A stretch of 64,000 nt of DNA. It comes from [Scytonema hofmanni] UTEX 2349 (GTDB lineage Bacteria > Cyanobacteriota > Cyanobacteriia > Cyanobacteriales > Nostocaceae). Shown piece by piece: positions 1 to 9,329 of this stretch. The stretch spans positions 5,291,602-5,355,601 of the forward strand of contig NZ_KK073768.1 of NCBI RefSeq assembly GCF_000582685.1, in the 5' to 3' direction. Numbering within the stretch: position 1 is the first letter of the stretch; each line of letters starts with the position of its first letter. A model generated the notes under the pieces. It was not told the origin of the DNA and made no database searches. It saw only the letters and a list, made by a program, of their open reading frames with translations. A program made the translations under genes and the position numbers.

Positions 1-540
1 TCTAAAGTTGAGAATATACATACCTGTTAATTCTATATTCTCAATCATCAAATTATTTCAGTGATATCACTTAATTATTTTCTTGATGATTGCTTTAAAA
101 TGAGAATATTTTTCCCACTTTTTCGAGCAACTATAGCGTTTTTCGGGGGAGCATCCCAATGAATGCAAAATCTAACAATATAAGCGTCATTGCGTCCGCG
201 AACGTTCCTCTCTACGAGACGCGCAACGCGAACGCAATGACATATTAATTTTTATTATTTCATCGAATAATAAAAACTGGGATGCACCCCAATACGGTTC
301 GGTTAGGGCAGGAGACGCGATAAATCGCCGTCTCTACAAAGGACTTTTTATTGTAAAGACGGCGATTTATCGCGTCTTTGTGATCTATAATTTTCATCAA
401 AAAATCTTATCCGAACCGTATTGGGATGCACCCTACGCTTATACCTCATCTACCTGAAATTTGCTGTATGATTTTTCCAATCCCTACACCCTACAAGAAA
501 GCACCCCATACCCTCTTCCGGTAAGGTTATAGCAATGAAA
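1..540. repeat. Repeat-rich intergenic region with nested inverted repeats
   Basis: No convincing gene is present. Outer arms near 283-304 and 411-432 are reverse complements (GATGCACCCCAATACGGTTC against its complement). They enclose a second inverted pair at about 311-340 and 351-379 built on GACGCGATAAATCGCCGTC. A separate palindromic stretch lies at 184-241, starting GTCATTGCG and ending CGCAATGAC. The structure is non-coding and MITE-like; I know no named family for it. Confidence 0.6.
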
Positions 541-574
541 CAACGTATCTACATTGTACGCCGTCATAATATAA

Positions 575-612
575 TTAAAAGCTCCCAAGTCTTTGCTGAC
601 TGTGGGAGCTAA
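575..612 (-). terminator. Intrinsic terminator, probably bidirectional
   Basis: The stem GCTCCCA/TGGGAGC (581-587 with 603-609) has a 15-nt loop. On the minus strand it is followed by TTTTAATT, and on the plus strand by TAAAAATTTT. It sits just downstream of the structured RNA at 619-805 and would end its transcript. Confidence 0.65.
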
Positions 613-618
613 AAATTT

Positions 619-805
619 TAAGTTCACCGCGACGCCGTTTTACCTAAGTTTATGACCTGGGTTTATCCAGGTGGGAATCGAATTCCTCGTTTAAAGTTTC
701 CGAGTCGTTGCTCGGTTTACTGCCACGAGAACAGTTGACTCCCTTTTCTTTAAAGGCATAGATCAAAAAACTTGATGGCAGTCACCAACGTCGTAGCGTA
801 ACTTC
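619..805 (-). ncRNA. ssaA: Structured non-coding RNA, probably 6S RNA
   Basis: On the minus strand a TATAAT -10 box lies at 810-815. About seven bases later begins a ~185-nt segment whose ends pair: the 5' arm around 787-804 is complementary, with some G-U pairs, to the 3' arm at 620-634. Internal hairpins are ATCAA/TTGAT, CCGAG/CTCGG, GGAAT/ATTCC and ACCTGG/CCAGGT. A long imperfect hairpin of about 185 nt with a closing end stem is the usual form of 6S RNA, which binds the sigma70 holoenzyme and mimics an open promoter. There is no tmRNA tag or CCA end. The family call is an inference from size and fold. Confidence 0.5.
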
Positions 806-838
806 ACCCATTATAGCTTTCAAAAAGATATTGTGTGT

Positions 839-964
839 TTAATGTGGAAAATAAGCCATAGAGTTTGCCTTCCCTTGAAGCCCATCACCTTTACGACCAA
901 GAAAACCACCCAAACGAGCAACGTCCGATCCATAACTCATCCCTGAGGAATAAATTCCCTGGCG
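839..964 (-). pseudogene. C-terminal remnant of an IS4-family transposase
   Basis: Reading the minus strand from about 964 to a TAA at 839-841 gives about 40 residues containing ARLGGFLGRKGDG. From memory, this closely resembles the conserved C-terminal LGGFLGRKGDGEPG motif of IS4-type transposases. The catalytic DDE core is absent, a stop precedes the fragment, and no terminal repeats are visible, so it is a decayed scrap. Its end abuts the promoter region of the structured RNA at 619-805. Confidence 0.55.
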
Positions 965-1187
965 AACTTTAATTCAGGAGGGAGGGCGGGTTAAAATTAA
1001 GAGTGGTGCAACTGGTGATTACATCAAAAGATTGCCAAGGCAGGATAAATCCTGCATCCAGCCTTCTCGATTCGGGGAAACGCCAAGGGCGAATATCCCC
1101 GGTCTGTTCGCGCAGCGTCTCCCCCTGGGAGAAGCACGGAATACGGCACTACGTGCCTGTTCCTCCTCTTCTTTTTCGGCATCTACC

Positions 1188-1607
1188 TTATAAAGAATAT
1201 CCCGTTGCCTTATAAACGTAATCCATAACCTTCTGATACGAATCTGGATTACTCAGGGGATTAATGATGATCGGAATCGTCCCATCTGGCAACCAAAAAC
1301 TTATCCTACCATTGGATTCATGACAAAATGAATTGATGCAGTTGAGATTAATTACATATTCATTTCTTTCATAAAGAATTTTCACCCAGTAAGCATTCTC
1401 TAATTCCAATCTTGTAACGCTTTCTATATAATTGAGAATCTTTTGATAATCTTCTATGTTGCTCTGCGGGTTAATCACAATCGGCAGCGTACTATCAGGT
1501 AGCCAAAATGTAACCCTGCCATTTTGTTCATAACAAAAGGCATTAATACGGTCAATATTGATTACATATTCTTTCCTCTCGTAAAGGATTTTCACCCAGT
1601 ACGTCAC
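1188..1607 (-). CDS. Small protein made of two tandem ~65-residue repeats
   Basis: The 139-residue product consists of two homologous halves. Each starts YWVKILYER-EYVIN and contains FC-E-NGR-(T/S)FWLPD followed by a P(I/V)(V/I)INP motif. The second copy begins near residue 73. No signal peptide or membrane segment is seen. I do not recognise the family. The regular alternation suggests a small beta-rich fold duplicated in tandem. Conserved residues in both halves, with many differences elsewhere, argue for a real gene and an old duplication. There is no operon partner; both flanks are repeat-rich. Confidence 0.6.
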   Translation of the reverse strand: MTYWVKILYERKEYVINIDRINAFCYEQNGRVTFWLPDSTLPIVINPQSNIEDYQKILNYIESVTRLELENAYWVKILYERNEYVINLNCINSFCHESNGRISFWLPDGTIPIIINPLSNPDSYQKVMDYVYKATGYSL

Positions 1608-1968
1608 AAAATCTCCTCAATTGTAATGACTAATCAACGCTTCGGTGCAATCTAATATTCTAACCTCGTTTCCATTCCTCTCTCCTACAAAGCTAACGTG
1701 GTGTACACAAGTCGGAAAAACATTATTCAGATTGACTCTAAAAGCTGAAAATCCAAACCTCACCCTCACTTTACCGATCTGGTTTGGGTTGAAAGGGGTT
1801 CATGAAAAAAGGGGTGCATGTGAAGAAGTTATTCACAACACGAAGATCAGTTTTTTCTTACATGAACCTACTATACGGGTTCAAAGCCCCCTCATAAAGA
1901 TGGAGGTCTCCCCCAAGGGGAGGTCACAATCCTCCTCTAAATTCTTTCCCATGAACCCATGAAGGCAT
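1608..1968. other. Intergenic region with a decayed repeat arm
   Basis: No supported gene. The stretch around 1677-1720 (CTCTCCTACAAAGCTAACG, then GTGTACACAAGTC) resembles the arms of the large inverted repeat at 49725-50084, so it is probably a decayed half of that element. The open frame here is made of repeat sequence and is not credible as a gene. Confidence 0.5.
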
Positions 1969-3606
1969 TTAAAACACTTCTAATGGTGCTGCAAAATTAG
2001 AGCTAGGGTGAGAACGAGCGATCGCTGCTTGCATAAATCCTGTAAATAATGGATGTGGTGCGCTCGGACGGGAAAGAAATTCTGGATGAAATTGGCAAGC
2101 TATAAAGAAGGGATGATGCGGTAATTCAATCATTTCTACTAAGCGTCCATCAAGAGATGTGCCACTTATTACATAGCCTGATTCTAAAAATAATTGGCGA
2201 TAAGCATTGTTAAACTCGTAGCGATGGCGATGACGTTCGTAAACTACATCTTGTTGATATAGCTCAAAAGCCATTGTATTCGGTATGACGCGGCAAGTAT
2301 ACAAACCCAAACGCATTGTACCGCCTAAATCAACTACATCCTGCTGTTCGGGCAGAAGGTTAATTACTGGATTTGTCGTAGTTGGGTTAAATTCGGCACT
2401 ATTTGCATCTGTAAATCCCGCAAGGTTTCTCGCCCATTCAATCACCGAACATTGCATTCCCAGACACAAACCTAAGAAGGGAATGTGCCTTTCGCGTGCA
2501 TAATTAATTGCGGCAATTTTACCATCTATGCCTCTTGTACCGAAACCTCCGGGTACAATTATTCCATCAACACCCTCAAGATGCTTTTCAACATCTTCAA
2601 CTTCTAGCGTCTCAGAATTTACCCAGCGTAAAACTAATTCTCCATTAGTTGCGATCGCTCCATGTCTCAATGCTTCCACAACTGACAAATAAGCATCACT
2701 TAACCTGACATACTTCCCAACAATCGCAATTTCAACTTGATATTGAGGACTGTACAACCTTTCCACCAAAGTTTGCCACTCCACCAAATCGGGAGTGCGT
2801 TGTTCCATTTGCAGCAAATCAAGTACTTGCTCTGCCAGCCCTTCTTGTTCTACAATGAGCGGTACTTCATAAATACTCTTAGCATCTTGAGCCGTGATGA
2901 CGCACTCGGATGGTACATCACAAAATTCTGACAACTTCTGTTTTAACCCATTTGGTAAAGGGCGATCGCACCGACAGACTAAAATATCTGGTTGAATGCC
3001 AATAGAACGCAACTCTTTCACCGAATGCTGTGTTGGCTTGGTTTTCATCTCCCCCGCCGAAGCAATCCACGGTATCAACGTCACATGCATATACAATACA
3101 TTTTGTCGCCCTACTTCCTTACGAAACTGGCGAATTGCTTCTAAAAACGGCAATGATTCAATATCCCCCACCGTTCCACCAATTTCCGTAATCACCACAT
3201 CAGGAGTAGTATCACGAGCAACTCTCATAATCCGCTCTTTAATTTCGTTGGTAATATGAGGAATTACCTGCACCGTGCCGCCATTATAATCTCCGCGCCG
3301 CTCTTTATTAATTACAGCTTGGTAAATCGAACCAGTGGTAACACTGTTAAGACGCGACATTAATGTATCAGTAAAGCGTTCGTAATGTCCTAAATCTAAA
3401 TCCGTCTCAGCACCATCTTGAGTAACAAACACCTCACCATGCTGAAAAGGACTCATTGTCCCCGGATCGACGTTAATATAAGGATCTAACTTGAGAATTG
3501 ACACTGAATAATTGCGCGACTTGAGTAATCGTCCCAGACTAGCTGCGACAATTCCCTTACCAATACTGGAAACTACACCCCCAGTAACAAAGACAAACTT
3601 AGTCAT
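1969..3606 (-). CDS. pyrG: CTP synthase (glutamine-hydrolysing)
   Basis: The 545-residue product makes CTP from UTP, ATP and glutamine, the last step of pyrimidine nucleotide synthesis, in the cytosol. The N-terminal synthetase domain begins TKFVFVTGGVVSSIGKG. The C-terminal class I glutamine amidotransferase domain (from about residue 290) shows the oxyanion-loop stretch GGFGTRGIDGK, the nucleophile motif FLGLCLGMQC, and the His-Glu pair in FHPEF. Length and architecture are normal. I chose ATG 3606 (MTKF) over an in-frame start seven codons upstream because family members begin there. It is divergent from the amidase gene at 3666, with only about 60 bp between them for both promoters. Confidence 0.97.
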   Translation of the reverse strand: MTKFVFVTGGVVSSIGKGIVAASLGRLLKSRNYSVSILKLDPYINVDPGTMSPFQHGEVFVTQDGAETDLDLGHYERFTDTLMSRLNSVTTGSIYQAVINKERRGDYNGGTVQVIPHITNEIKERIMRVARDTTPDVVITEIGGTVGDIESLPFLEAIRQFRKEVGRQNVLYMHVTLIPWIASAGEMKTKPTQHSVKELRSIGIQPDILVCRCDRPLPNGLKQKLSEFCDVPSECVITAQDAKSIYEVPLIVEQEGLAEQVLDLLQMEQRTPDLVEWQTLVERLYSPQYQVEIAIVGKYVRLSDAYLSVVEALRHGAIATNGELVLRWVNSETLEVEDVEKHLEGVDGIIVPGGFGTRGIDGKIAAINYARERHIPFLGLCLGMQCSVIEWARNLAGFTDANSAEFNPTTTNPVINLLPEQQDVVDLGGTMRLGLYTCRVIPNTMAFELYQQDVVYERHRHRYEFNNAYRQLFLESGYVISGTSLDGRLVEMIELPHHPFFIACQFHPEFLSRPSAPHPLFTGFMQAAIARSHPSSNFAAPLEVF

Positions 3607-3665
3607 ACTATTTACAATTTCTAGCAACTTCTAAAAATACATGCCGTCATTGTGCCACAGTAATT

Positions 3666-5447
3666 GTGTTTTCGATTTTCTTTAATTTGGCTGTGAAAAG
3701 TATCTTCGGATTGGTATTATTAAGCTCTATAGTCATATCCTCCCCAACTTTGGCTCAAGAGCAATCTCTCAATATTGTTTTTCCCGCAGCAAACTACCAA
3801 ACCAGCGAAGAAAAAATTTTCTTTCTGGGTACAGCACCTGCAAATGGAGAAGTTATCATCAATGGTAAACCCATAACTCGCAGTAAAGCTGGGCATTTTG
3901 CCCCAAGTTTACCCTTACAGTTAGGAGAGAATCTCTTTACTGTGCGCTATCAAAATCAAGAGCGTCAAATAAAGGTTACAAGGATATCTTCTCTACCTGA
4001 GATCCCAAAAGGGTTAGCTTTTGCTAAAGATTCTCTCACTCCAGTGGCAGATATTGCTAGAATAGTGGGGGAACTTATTTGTTTTAGCGCGATCGCACCT
4101 TCTAACGCTACAGTATCTGTCAAGGTAGCGAATCAAACTATTCCCCTTTTGCCTCAACCAACTCAAGCGCAACTTCCAAGCAATTTAGCCGCTCTAACGG
4201 GAAATAATCAGCCAATTACCCAATCTAACGTCGCTAAGTACGAGGGTTGCACTACTATAAATGCTGCTGCCGATGTGGGACAACCTCAATTTCAACTAAC
4301 CCAGAATGGTAAAAGTATAAACCAACTGGGGAAAGGAAAAATTCAAATTATTTCACCCGCACAATTACAAGTTGCCGAGGTGACAGTAGATGCTGGAGTT
4401 GCTCGTACTGGTCCTAGTACAGATTATTCTAGATTAACACCATTACCTAAAGGTACACGCGCCACAGTCACAGGTTTTGAAGGTGAATGGTTGCGCTTGG
4501 ATTATGGTGCTTGGATTAATAGTAAGGAAACTCGCATTTTATCAGGTGCAGTTCCACCAAAGACAATTATTCGCAGCGTGGGATATCGTCAACTTGCGAA
4601 TGCGACGGAAATAGTTTTTCCGTTGCAAGTTCCTGTACCCGTTAGCGTACAGCAAGGCGATCGCTTTCTCACTTTGACGCTCTACAATACTACGGCGCAA
4701 ACAGACATTATCAAGAGCGTTGACAACGCCTTAATTTCTCGCCTAGATTGGCAACAGTTGCCTCAAGGTGGCGTGCAGTACACCTTTAACCTCAAAAGAA
4801 ACCAACAGTGGGGATACAAGCTGAGGTACGACGGAACAAGTTTAGTTTTGTCTTTGCGTCAACCTCCAGAAATCCGCAAAAATGATAAGCCACTATCTGG
4901 CATCAAGATTTTACTCGATCCGGGACACGGCGGTAAAGAATCTGGGGCAAGTGGTCCGACTGGGTATTTAGAAAAAGACTTAAATTTGGTTGTGTCGAAG
5001 TTGCTGCAAGATGAGTTGGTAAAACTAGGGGCAACGGTGGTGATGACGCGGGAAGATGATAAGGAAGTTTCTTTAGGCGATCGCCAAGCAATAATTGACA
5101 AAGAAGAAGCAGCAATTTCTCTTTCCATTCATCACAATTCTTTACCTGATGATGGTGATGCTGAGAAAATTAAGGGTTTCGCTGCATTTTGGTATCATCC
5201 CCAAGCTCACAGTTTAGCTTTATTTTTACATAATTATGTAGTGAAGAAGTTAAAGCGTCCTGCTTATGGTGTATTTTGGGATAACTTGGCGTTGACACGT
5301 CCAGCAAGTACGCCGTCGGTGTTGTTGGAATTGGGTTTTATGAGTAATCCCGATGAATTTGAATTGGTGACGAATCCCTCTGAACAGAAGAAGCAAGCTA
5401 GAGCGATCGCGCAAGGAATTGTCGAGTGGTTTAAAAGCGATCGTTAA
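3666..5447 (+). CDS. N-acetylmuramoyl-L-alanine amidase with SH3 and AMIN domains
   Basis: A secreted peptidoglycan amidase that cuts the lactyl-peptide bond. The 593 residues run: hydrophobic signal peptide ending near SSPTLAQ, N-terminal beta-rich region, SH3-like domain (about 238-292), AMIN-type domain (about 300-395), and an Amidase_3 catalytic domain from about residue 414. The catalytic domain shows the zinc site in LLDPGHGG, a Glu in YLEKDLN, the second His in SIHHNS, and the closing ELGFMSNPDE motif. The start is GTG at 3666. In filamentous cyanobacteria AMIN-containing amidases (AmiC type) act at septa and drill nanopores for septal junctions. That role is family knowledge and is not shown here. 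Confidence 0.93.
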   Translation: MFSIFFNLAVKSIFGLVLLSSIVISSPTLAQEQSLNIVFPAANYQTSEEKIFFLGTAPANGEVIINGKPITRSKAGHFAPSLPLQLGENLFTVRYQNQERQIKVTRISSLPEIPKGLAFAKDSLTPVADIARIVGELICFSAIAPSNATVSVKVANQTIPLLPQPTQAQLPSNLAALTGNNQPITQSNVAKYEGCTTINAAADVGQPQFQLTQNGKSINQLGKGKIQIISPAQLQVAEVTVDAGVARTGPSTDYSRLTPLPKGTRATVTGFEGEWLRLDYGAWINSKETRILSGAVPPKTIIRSVGYRQLANATEIVFPLQVPVPVSVQQGDRFLTLTLYNTTAQTDIIKSVDNALISRLDWQQLPQGGVQYTFNLKRNQQWGYKLRYDGTSLVLSLRQPPEIRKNDKPLSGIKILLDPGHGGKESGASGPTGYLEKDLNLVVSKLLQDELVKLGATVVMTREDDKEVSLGDRQAIIDKEEAAISLSIHHNSLPDDGDAEKIKGFAAFWYHPQAHSLALFLHNYVVKKLKRPAYGVFWDNLALTRPASTPSVLLELGFMSNPDEFELVTNPSEQKKQARAIAQGIVEWFKSDR

Positions 5448-6223
5448 AAGTCTCTCTGCATTCCCATTCCTTAATAAACAGGACTTACGCACGGTACTAC
5501 TTATTTCCGTCCCTATCGACGCAAGGAAGCACCTATCTAAGTCTTGTTTTGTCGTAACGACTGCGTAAGTCCTAATAAATTCTGCCCTAAGTCAGATGTT
5601 TTTTTGGCTTAAGTATTTGCTTTGAAAATATAAGGAAGACTCTGCGTTTAAAAAAGCTACGAATTAATGGAAAACTGTATTTACTATTACACTTTACCAA
5701 ATATATTTTGCTTTTGTCGAAGATATATGTAAATACCGCATAAGTAAATCCCGCAACCACCTTTTTTCTTAAATAGATCTACTTGTGAAATGCCAAAACC
5801 CAGACCTAGTATGACATTTGCTTGATTCAATAACTTATTTGACTTCCCATTTTTTTTCTGGAAATCCGGGCTTTTCACCAAAGCTTTACACTTACTTTAA
5901 AAAATATTTTTCTCTCTACATATTAACTTTATATTATCTCTTTGAAATTACAAGGAATAAAGGTATATTTATTTTTAGTGATAGAAAATGTACATGTCCA
6001 CAGTAAATAACCAAGCAACTAAGCAATGAAATATTACTTTGGCTGATCTAATTTTTTATTGCATAAGTTTTTTTCTTTCGGGTCATTGTTGAAACTGCAA
6101 TCATTGAAAACTGTATTTTATAAATATCGGTGCATCATGTTTTTTTCGATTTTCCTAGTTAAAACAATTTGCTTGGTTCGTCACTAAAAGAAGTTTTTCC
6201 CCGTAGGCTTAGTTACTTTAACG
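5448..6223. other. AT-rich intergenic region upstream of the polysaccharide locus
   Basis: Apart from the ~94-bp repeat at 5480-5573, nothing is recognisable. The remaining ~650 bp is AT-rich, holds only short frames without support, and presumably contains the promoter of the polysaccharide gene cluster that begins at 6224. Confidence 0.5.
5480..5573. repeat. MITE-like element, family with AGGACTTACGCA ends (copy 1)
   Basis: Perfect 12-bp terminal inverted repeats, AGGACTTACGCA at 5480-5491 and its complement at 5562-5573. The interior shares CCCTATCGACG and a TTTGTTTT-like segment with the copy at 43011-43102. There is no coding capacity. Confidence 0.8.
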
Positions 6224-7042
6224 ATGGTGATGAGACAGGTTAACTTACTAAATGTGACCATCAATAATATCACAATGGTCGAATTGCTAGAAAATCTGCG
6301 AATCGGTGGTATTGTTTTTACTCCTAACGTGGATCATGTGATGAAATTGCAGAAAAATCAAGACTTTTATCTTGTTTACCAAGAGGCAGATTATCGAGTT
6401 TGCGATAGTAAAGTTTTGATGTACATATCGAGTTTTTTGAAAACACCAATACAGGAGAAAATTTCTGGTTCAGATTTATTTCCAGCATTTTACAAATATT
6501 ACCAGCACGACGATCAAATTAAAATATTTTTGCTGGGTGCTGAGGCAGATGTAGTTAAGATAGCTCAAAAAAAGATTAATTCAAAGGTAGGTAGAAATAT
6601 TATAGTTGCGGCGCACTCGCCGTCCTTTGGATTTGAGAAAAATGAAGAAGAGTGTCAAGAGATTGTTAAACTGATTAACTCTTCAGATGCTACAGTTTTA
6701 GCAATTGGTGTAGGGGCACCCAAACAAGAAATGTGGATTGCTAAATATAGAAAGCAATTGAAGAATATCAAAGTATTTTTGGCTATTGGTGCAACTATCA
6801 GTTTTGAAGCTGGTAATATCAAGCGATCGCCTCAATGGATGAGTGAAGTTGGTCTAGAGTGGCTTTATCGGCTTTTAAGCGAACCTCAGCGACTCTGGAA
6901 GAGATATTTGTTAGATGCCATCCCATTTTTCTGGTTAATTGTGAAGCAAAGATTTCAGCTTTACGAAAATCCTTGGTCAAGCACAAAGGTGCATAAAAAT
7001 AGCTCCTTGAAAAGTTTGATAAAGAGTATTAGAAAAATGTAA
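6224..7042 (+). CDS. WecG/TagA/CpsF family glycosyltransferase
   Basis: The 272-residue product belongs to the family that adds an N-acetyl-mannosamine-type or other sugar to a lipid-linked primer at the cytoplasmic membrane face. Diagnostic stretches are TPNVDHVMKLQKN, YRVCDSKVLMYISSF, the GVGAPKQEMW motif, and the C-terminal SPQWMSEVGLEWLYRLLSEP with its amphipathic, aromatic-rich tail for membrane association. Length is normal. It is first in the exopolysaccharide cluster, about 90 bp before the co-polymerase gene. The sugar specificity cannot be read from sequence. Confidence 0.9.
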   Translation: MVMRQVNLLNVTINNITMVELLENLRIGGIVFTPNVDHVMKLQKNQDFYLVYQEADYRVCDSKVLMYISSFLKTPIQEKISGSDLFPAFYKYYQHDDQIKIFLLGAEADVVKIAQKKINSKVGRNIIVAAHSPSFGFEKNEEECQEIVKLINSSDATVLAIGVGAPKQEMWIAKYRKQLKNIKVFLAIGATISFEAGNIKRSPQWMSEVGLEWLYRLLSEPQRLWKRYLLDAIPFFWLIVKQRFQLYENPWSSTKVHKNSSLKSLIKSIRKM

Positions 7043-7133
7043 AAACTTTGATATAACCAGGTCTTTCATCAAGGTCTTAGTATCCTAATTTCATTCATAA
7101 CCCAAAGCATTCATCTAGCATTAAATAAATTGT

Positions 7134-9329
7134 ATGGAGAATAGGAACTATCCTGAAGAGATAGATGTTCAAAGATATTTGCTAGTTCTCAAACGTCGCT
7201 GGCTAGTAGTCTCAGGAGTGTTTGCAGCGTGTGTTTCTTTAGCTGGGATTAGTTTGTTGTTGCAACGACCTGCCTACGAGGCAACTGGACAGCTCCTTTT
7301 CCAATCAAATCGCACCTCATCTCTAACGGGAGTAGGAGAAAAAATAGGGGATCTTGAAACCGTAAAAGCTCAAGCTAATCCTCTAGACACGCAAGCTCTA
7401 GTTTTACAGTCTTTGCCCATCAAACAAGAGGTGATAAATACTCTCCAGCTGAAAGATAAAAACGACGCTCTTCTCAATCCAGAGTTACTGGCAATTAAAG
7501 CTGACTCAATTTTAGGCACTGATGTACTTAAAGTTTCTTACGTCTCTGAAGATTCTCAGTTTGCTACAGCAGTAGTCAATCAGGCAATGAAATCCTTCAT
7601 TGCCAATAATCAAATGACTAATCGCTCCGAAGCTATATCCGCAGGTGGATTTATTGAAAAACAATTGCCACGAGCTAAAACACAATTAGATCGAGCAGCA
7701 GAAGACTTGCGTCAGTTTAAGCTAAAAAATCAAATTATCGAGCTGAAAGAAGAGACGAATAAGTCAGTTGAAATTATGGGTGATGTAGAGAAAGAATTAG
7801 CCCAAGCTCAATCTCAACTCGCTGATACAAGTGCCCAGGAAGTAGAAATACGCCGTCAAATGAATCTACCTGTAGATCAAGCTGTAAATATTACTTCTTT
7901 AAGTCAAGTACCTGGTGTGCAAGAACTCTTAAGTGAACTGCAAAAAGTACAAACTCAGCTAGCAGCTCAACAAGCACGCTACACAGAATCACATCCATCC
8001 ATCGTTACTCTCAAGAATCAAGAAGCAACATTAAATTCTTTATTGCAGCAGCGAATATCCCAATCATTAGGATATCAAACACCGATTTCTCCTGGTCAAT
8101 TGCAAATGGGGCAGATCAAGCAAAACCTAACATCAGAGTTTGTGAGATTACAGTCACAACGCTTGGGGTTAGAAAAAAAAGTAGAAGCTTTGTCTGGGAT
8201 TATAGCGTCTTATAAGCGCAGAGCTAATGTTGTGCCAAATTTAGAGAAACAGCAAGGAGAACTAGAGCGAAGGTTATCAATCGCACAAAAAAGCTACGAA
8301 AACCTTGTGACTCGACAACAGGAAATCAAAATAGCAGAAAATCAAACTGTTGGAAATGCTCGTGTCATCCAATCTGCTGTGGTTGGTACAAGTCCAGGAG
8401 TAACCAAAAAGAAGCTGGGAATATCATTAGGTAGTGGATTTGCTGGTGTATTACTTGGTGTGGCAGCTGCCTTTTTTGTTGACTTAATCGATAGAAGATT
8501 AAAGACCACTAAAGAAGCAGAGGCACTTTTTGGCTATACCTTGCTAGGGCTAATTCCCAAATTTGAAACTAATAATAATACATCTGCTCCTTTGGATACT
8601 AGCTTACAAAGTGTCTCGCCGCGAGTTATTGTTGCAACCACTCCGCGTACTGTGATTCATGAAGCATACCAAATGCTTCAAGCAAATCTAAAGTTTATGA
8701 GCTTAGACAGAAAAGTTTCTGCAATTGTGGTGACAAGTTCTATGTCTGGGGAGGGTAAATCAGAAGTTGCTGCTAATTTAGCTGCGGTAATGGCTCTAGC
8801 TGGACGACGAGTTTTGCTAGTTGATGCAGATATGCGTCAGCCATCTCAACATCATCTTTGGGGTCTTATAAACTCAGTAGGTTTAAGTAACGTCATGGTT
8901 GGTGAGAATGAATTTTCACGTTCCGTCCAAAATATCACCGATAACTTATCTGTACTGACTGCTGGGGTCATGCCACCTAATCCCCTAGCATTGATTGACT
9001 CAGAACGCATGACAAATTTCATTGATATGTTGTCGAAAACTTACAATTATGTGATTTTTGACACTTCTCCTTTAGTTGGCAGCGCTGAGGCAGCAGTTTT
9101 AGGCAACATGGTGGATGGAGTCTTAATTGTAGTGCGACCTGGTGTTGTAGATTCAAGCACTGCTACCGCTGCTAAGTCCTTACTGGCACGTTCTGAAGCT
9201 AATATTTTGGGAATCATAGCCAACGCGGTCAATGTGAAGCACGAGCCTGATAACTACTTTTACTACAACAACTCCCGATCTGAACAAAATGTGGAGAAAG
9301 TAAAAACTGAAATAGGAACCATAAGATGA
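7134..9329 (+). CDS. Wzc-like polysaccharide co-polymerase with BY-kinase domain
   Basis: The 731-residue inner-membrane protein controls chain length and export in Wzx/Wzy-dependent polysaccharide synthesis. It has a Wzz-type N-terminal domain with TM1 at about 25-45, a long coiled-coil periplasmic region (about 170-400), and TM2 at about 425-448. The cytoplasmic tyrosine-kinase domain has Walker A SGEGKS (about 536), Walker A' VDADMRQP (about 562) and Walker B VIFDTSPL (about 639). The C-terminal tail has a short tyrosine cluster (NYFYY) rather than the long Tyr run of enterobacterial Wzc. It overlaps the next gene by 4 bp (ATGA), so the two are translationally coupled. Confidence 0.93.
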   Translation: MENRNYPEEIDVQRYLLVLKRRWLVVSGVFAACVSLAGISLLLQRPAYEATGQLLFQSNRTSSLTGVGEKIGDLETVKAQANPLDTQALVLQSLPIKQEVINTLQLKDKNDALLNPELLAIKADSILGTDVLKVSYVSEDSQFATAVVNQAMKSFIANNQMTNRSEAISAGGFIEKQLPRAKTQLDRAAEDLRQFKLKNQIIELKEETNKSVEIMGDVEKELAQAQSQLADTSAQEVEIRRQMNLPVDQAVNITSLSQVPGVQELLSELQKVQTQLAAQQARYTESHPSIVTLKNQEATLNSLLQQRISQSLGYQTPISPGQLQMGQIKQNLTSEFVRLQSQRLGLEKKVEALSGIIASYKRRANVVPNLEKQQGELERRLSIAQKSYENLVTRQQEIKIAENQTVGNARVIQSAVVGTSPGVTKKKLGISLGSGFAGVLLGVAAAFFVDLIDRRLKTTKEAEALFGYTLLGLIPKFETNNNTSAPLDTSLQSVSPRVIVATTPRTVIHEAYQMLQANLKFMSLDRKVSAIVVTSSMSGEGKSEVAANLAAVMALAGRRVLLVDADMRQPSQHHLWGLINSVGLSNVMVGENEFSRSVQNITDNLSVLTAGVMPPNPLALIDSERMTNFIDMLSKTYNYVIFDTSPLVGSAEAAVLGNMVDGVLIVVRPGVVDSSTATAAKSLLARSEANILGIIANAVNVKHEPDNYFYYNNSRSEQNVEKVKTEIGTIR

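Noticed and set aside
619..805. tmRNA or a tRNA, suggested by the GAATTCGATTCC stretch
   Set aside because: No proper T-arm, acceptor stem or CCA, and no peptide tag; the stretch folds as a simple hairpin. A 6S-like fold fits better.
1003..1215. 70-codon plus-strand frame
   Set aside because: It lies in repeat-like sequence overlapping the end of the duplicated-domain gene on the other strand; no coding signal.
5687..5881. 64-codon minus-strand frame upstream of the polysaccharide locus
   Set aside because: No ribosome-binding site, low-complexity composition and no recognisable motif.
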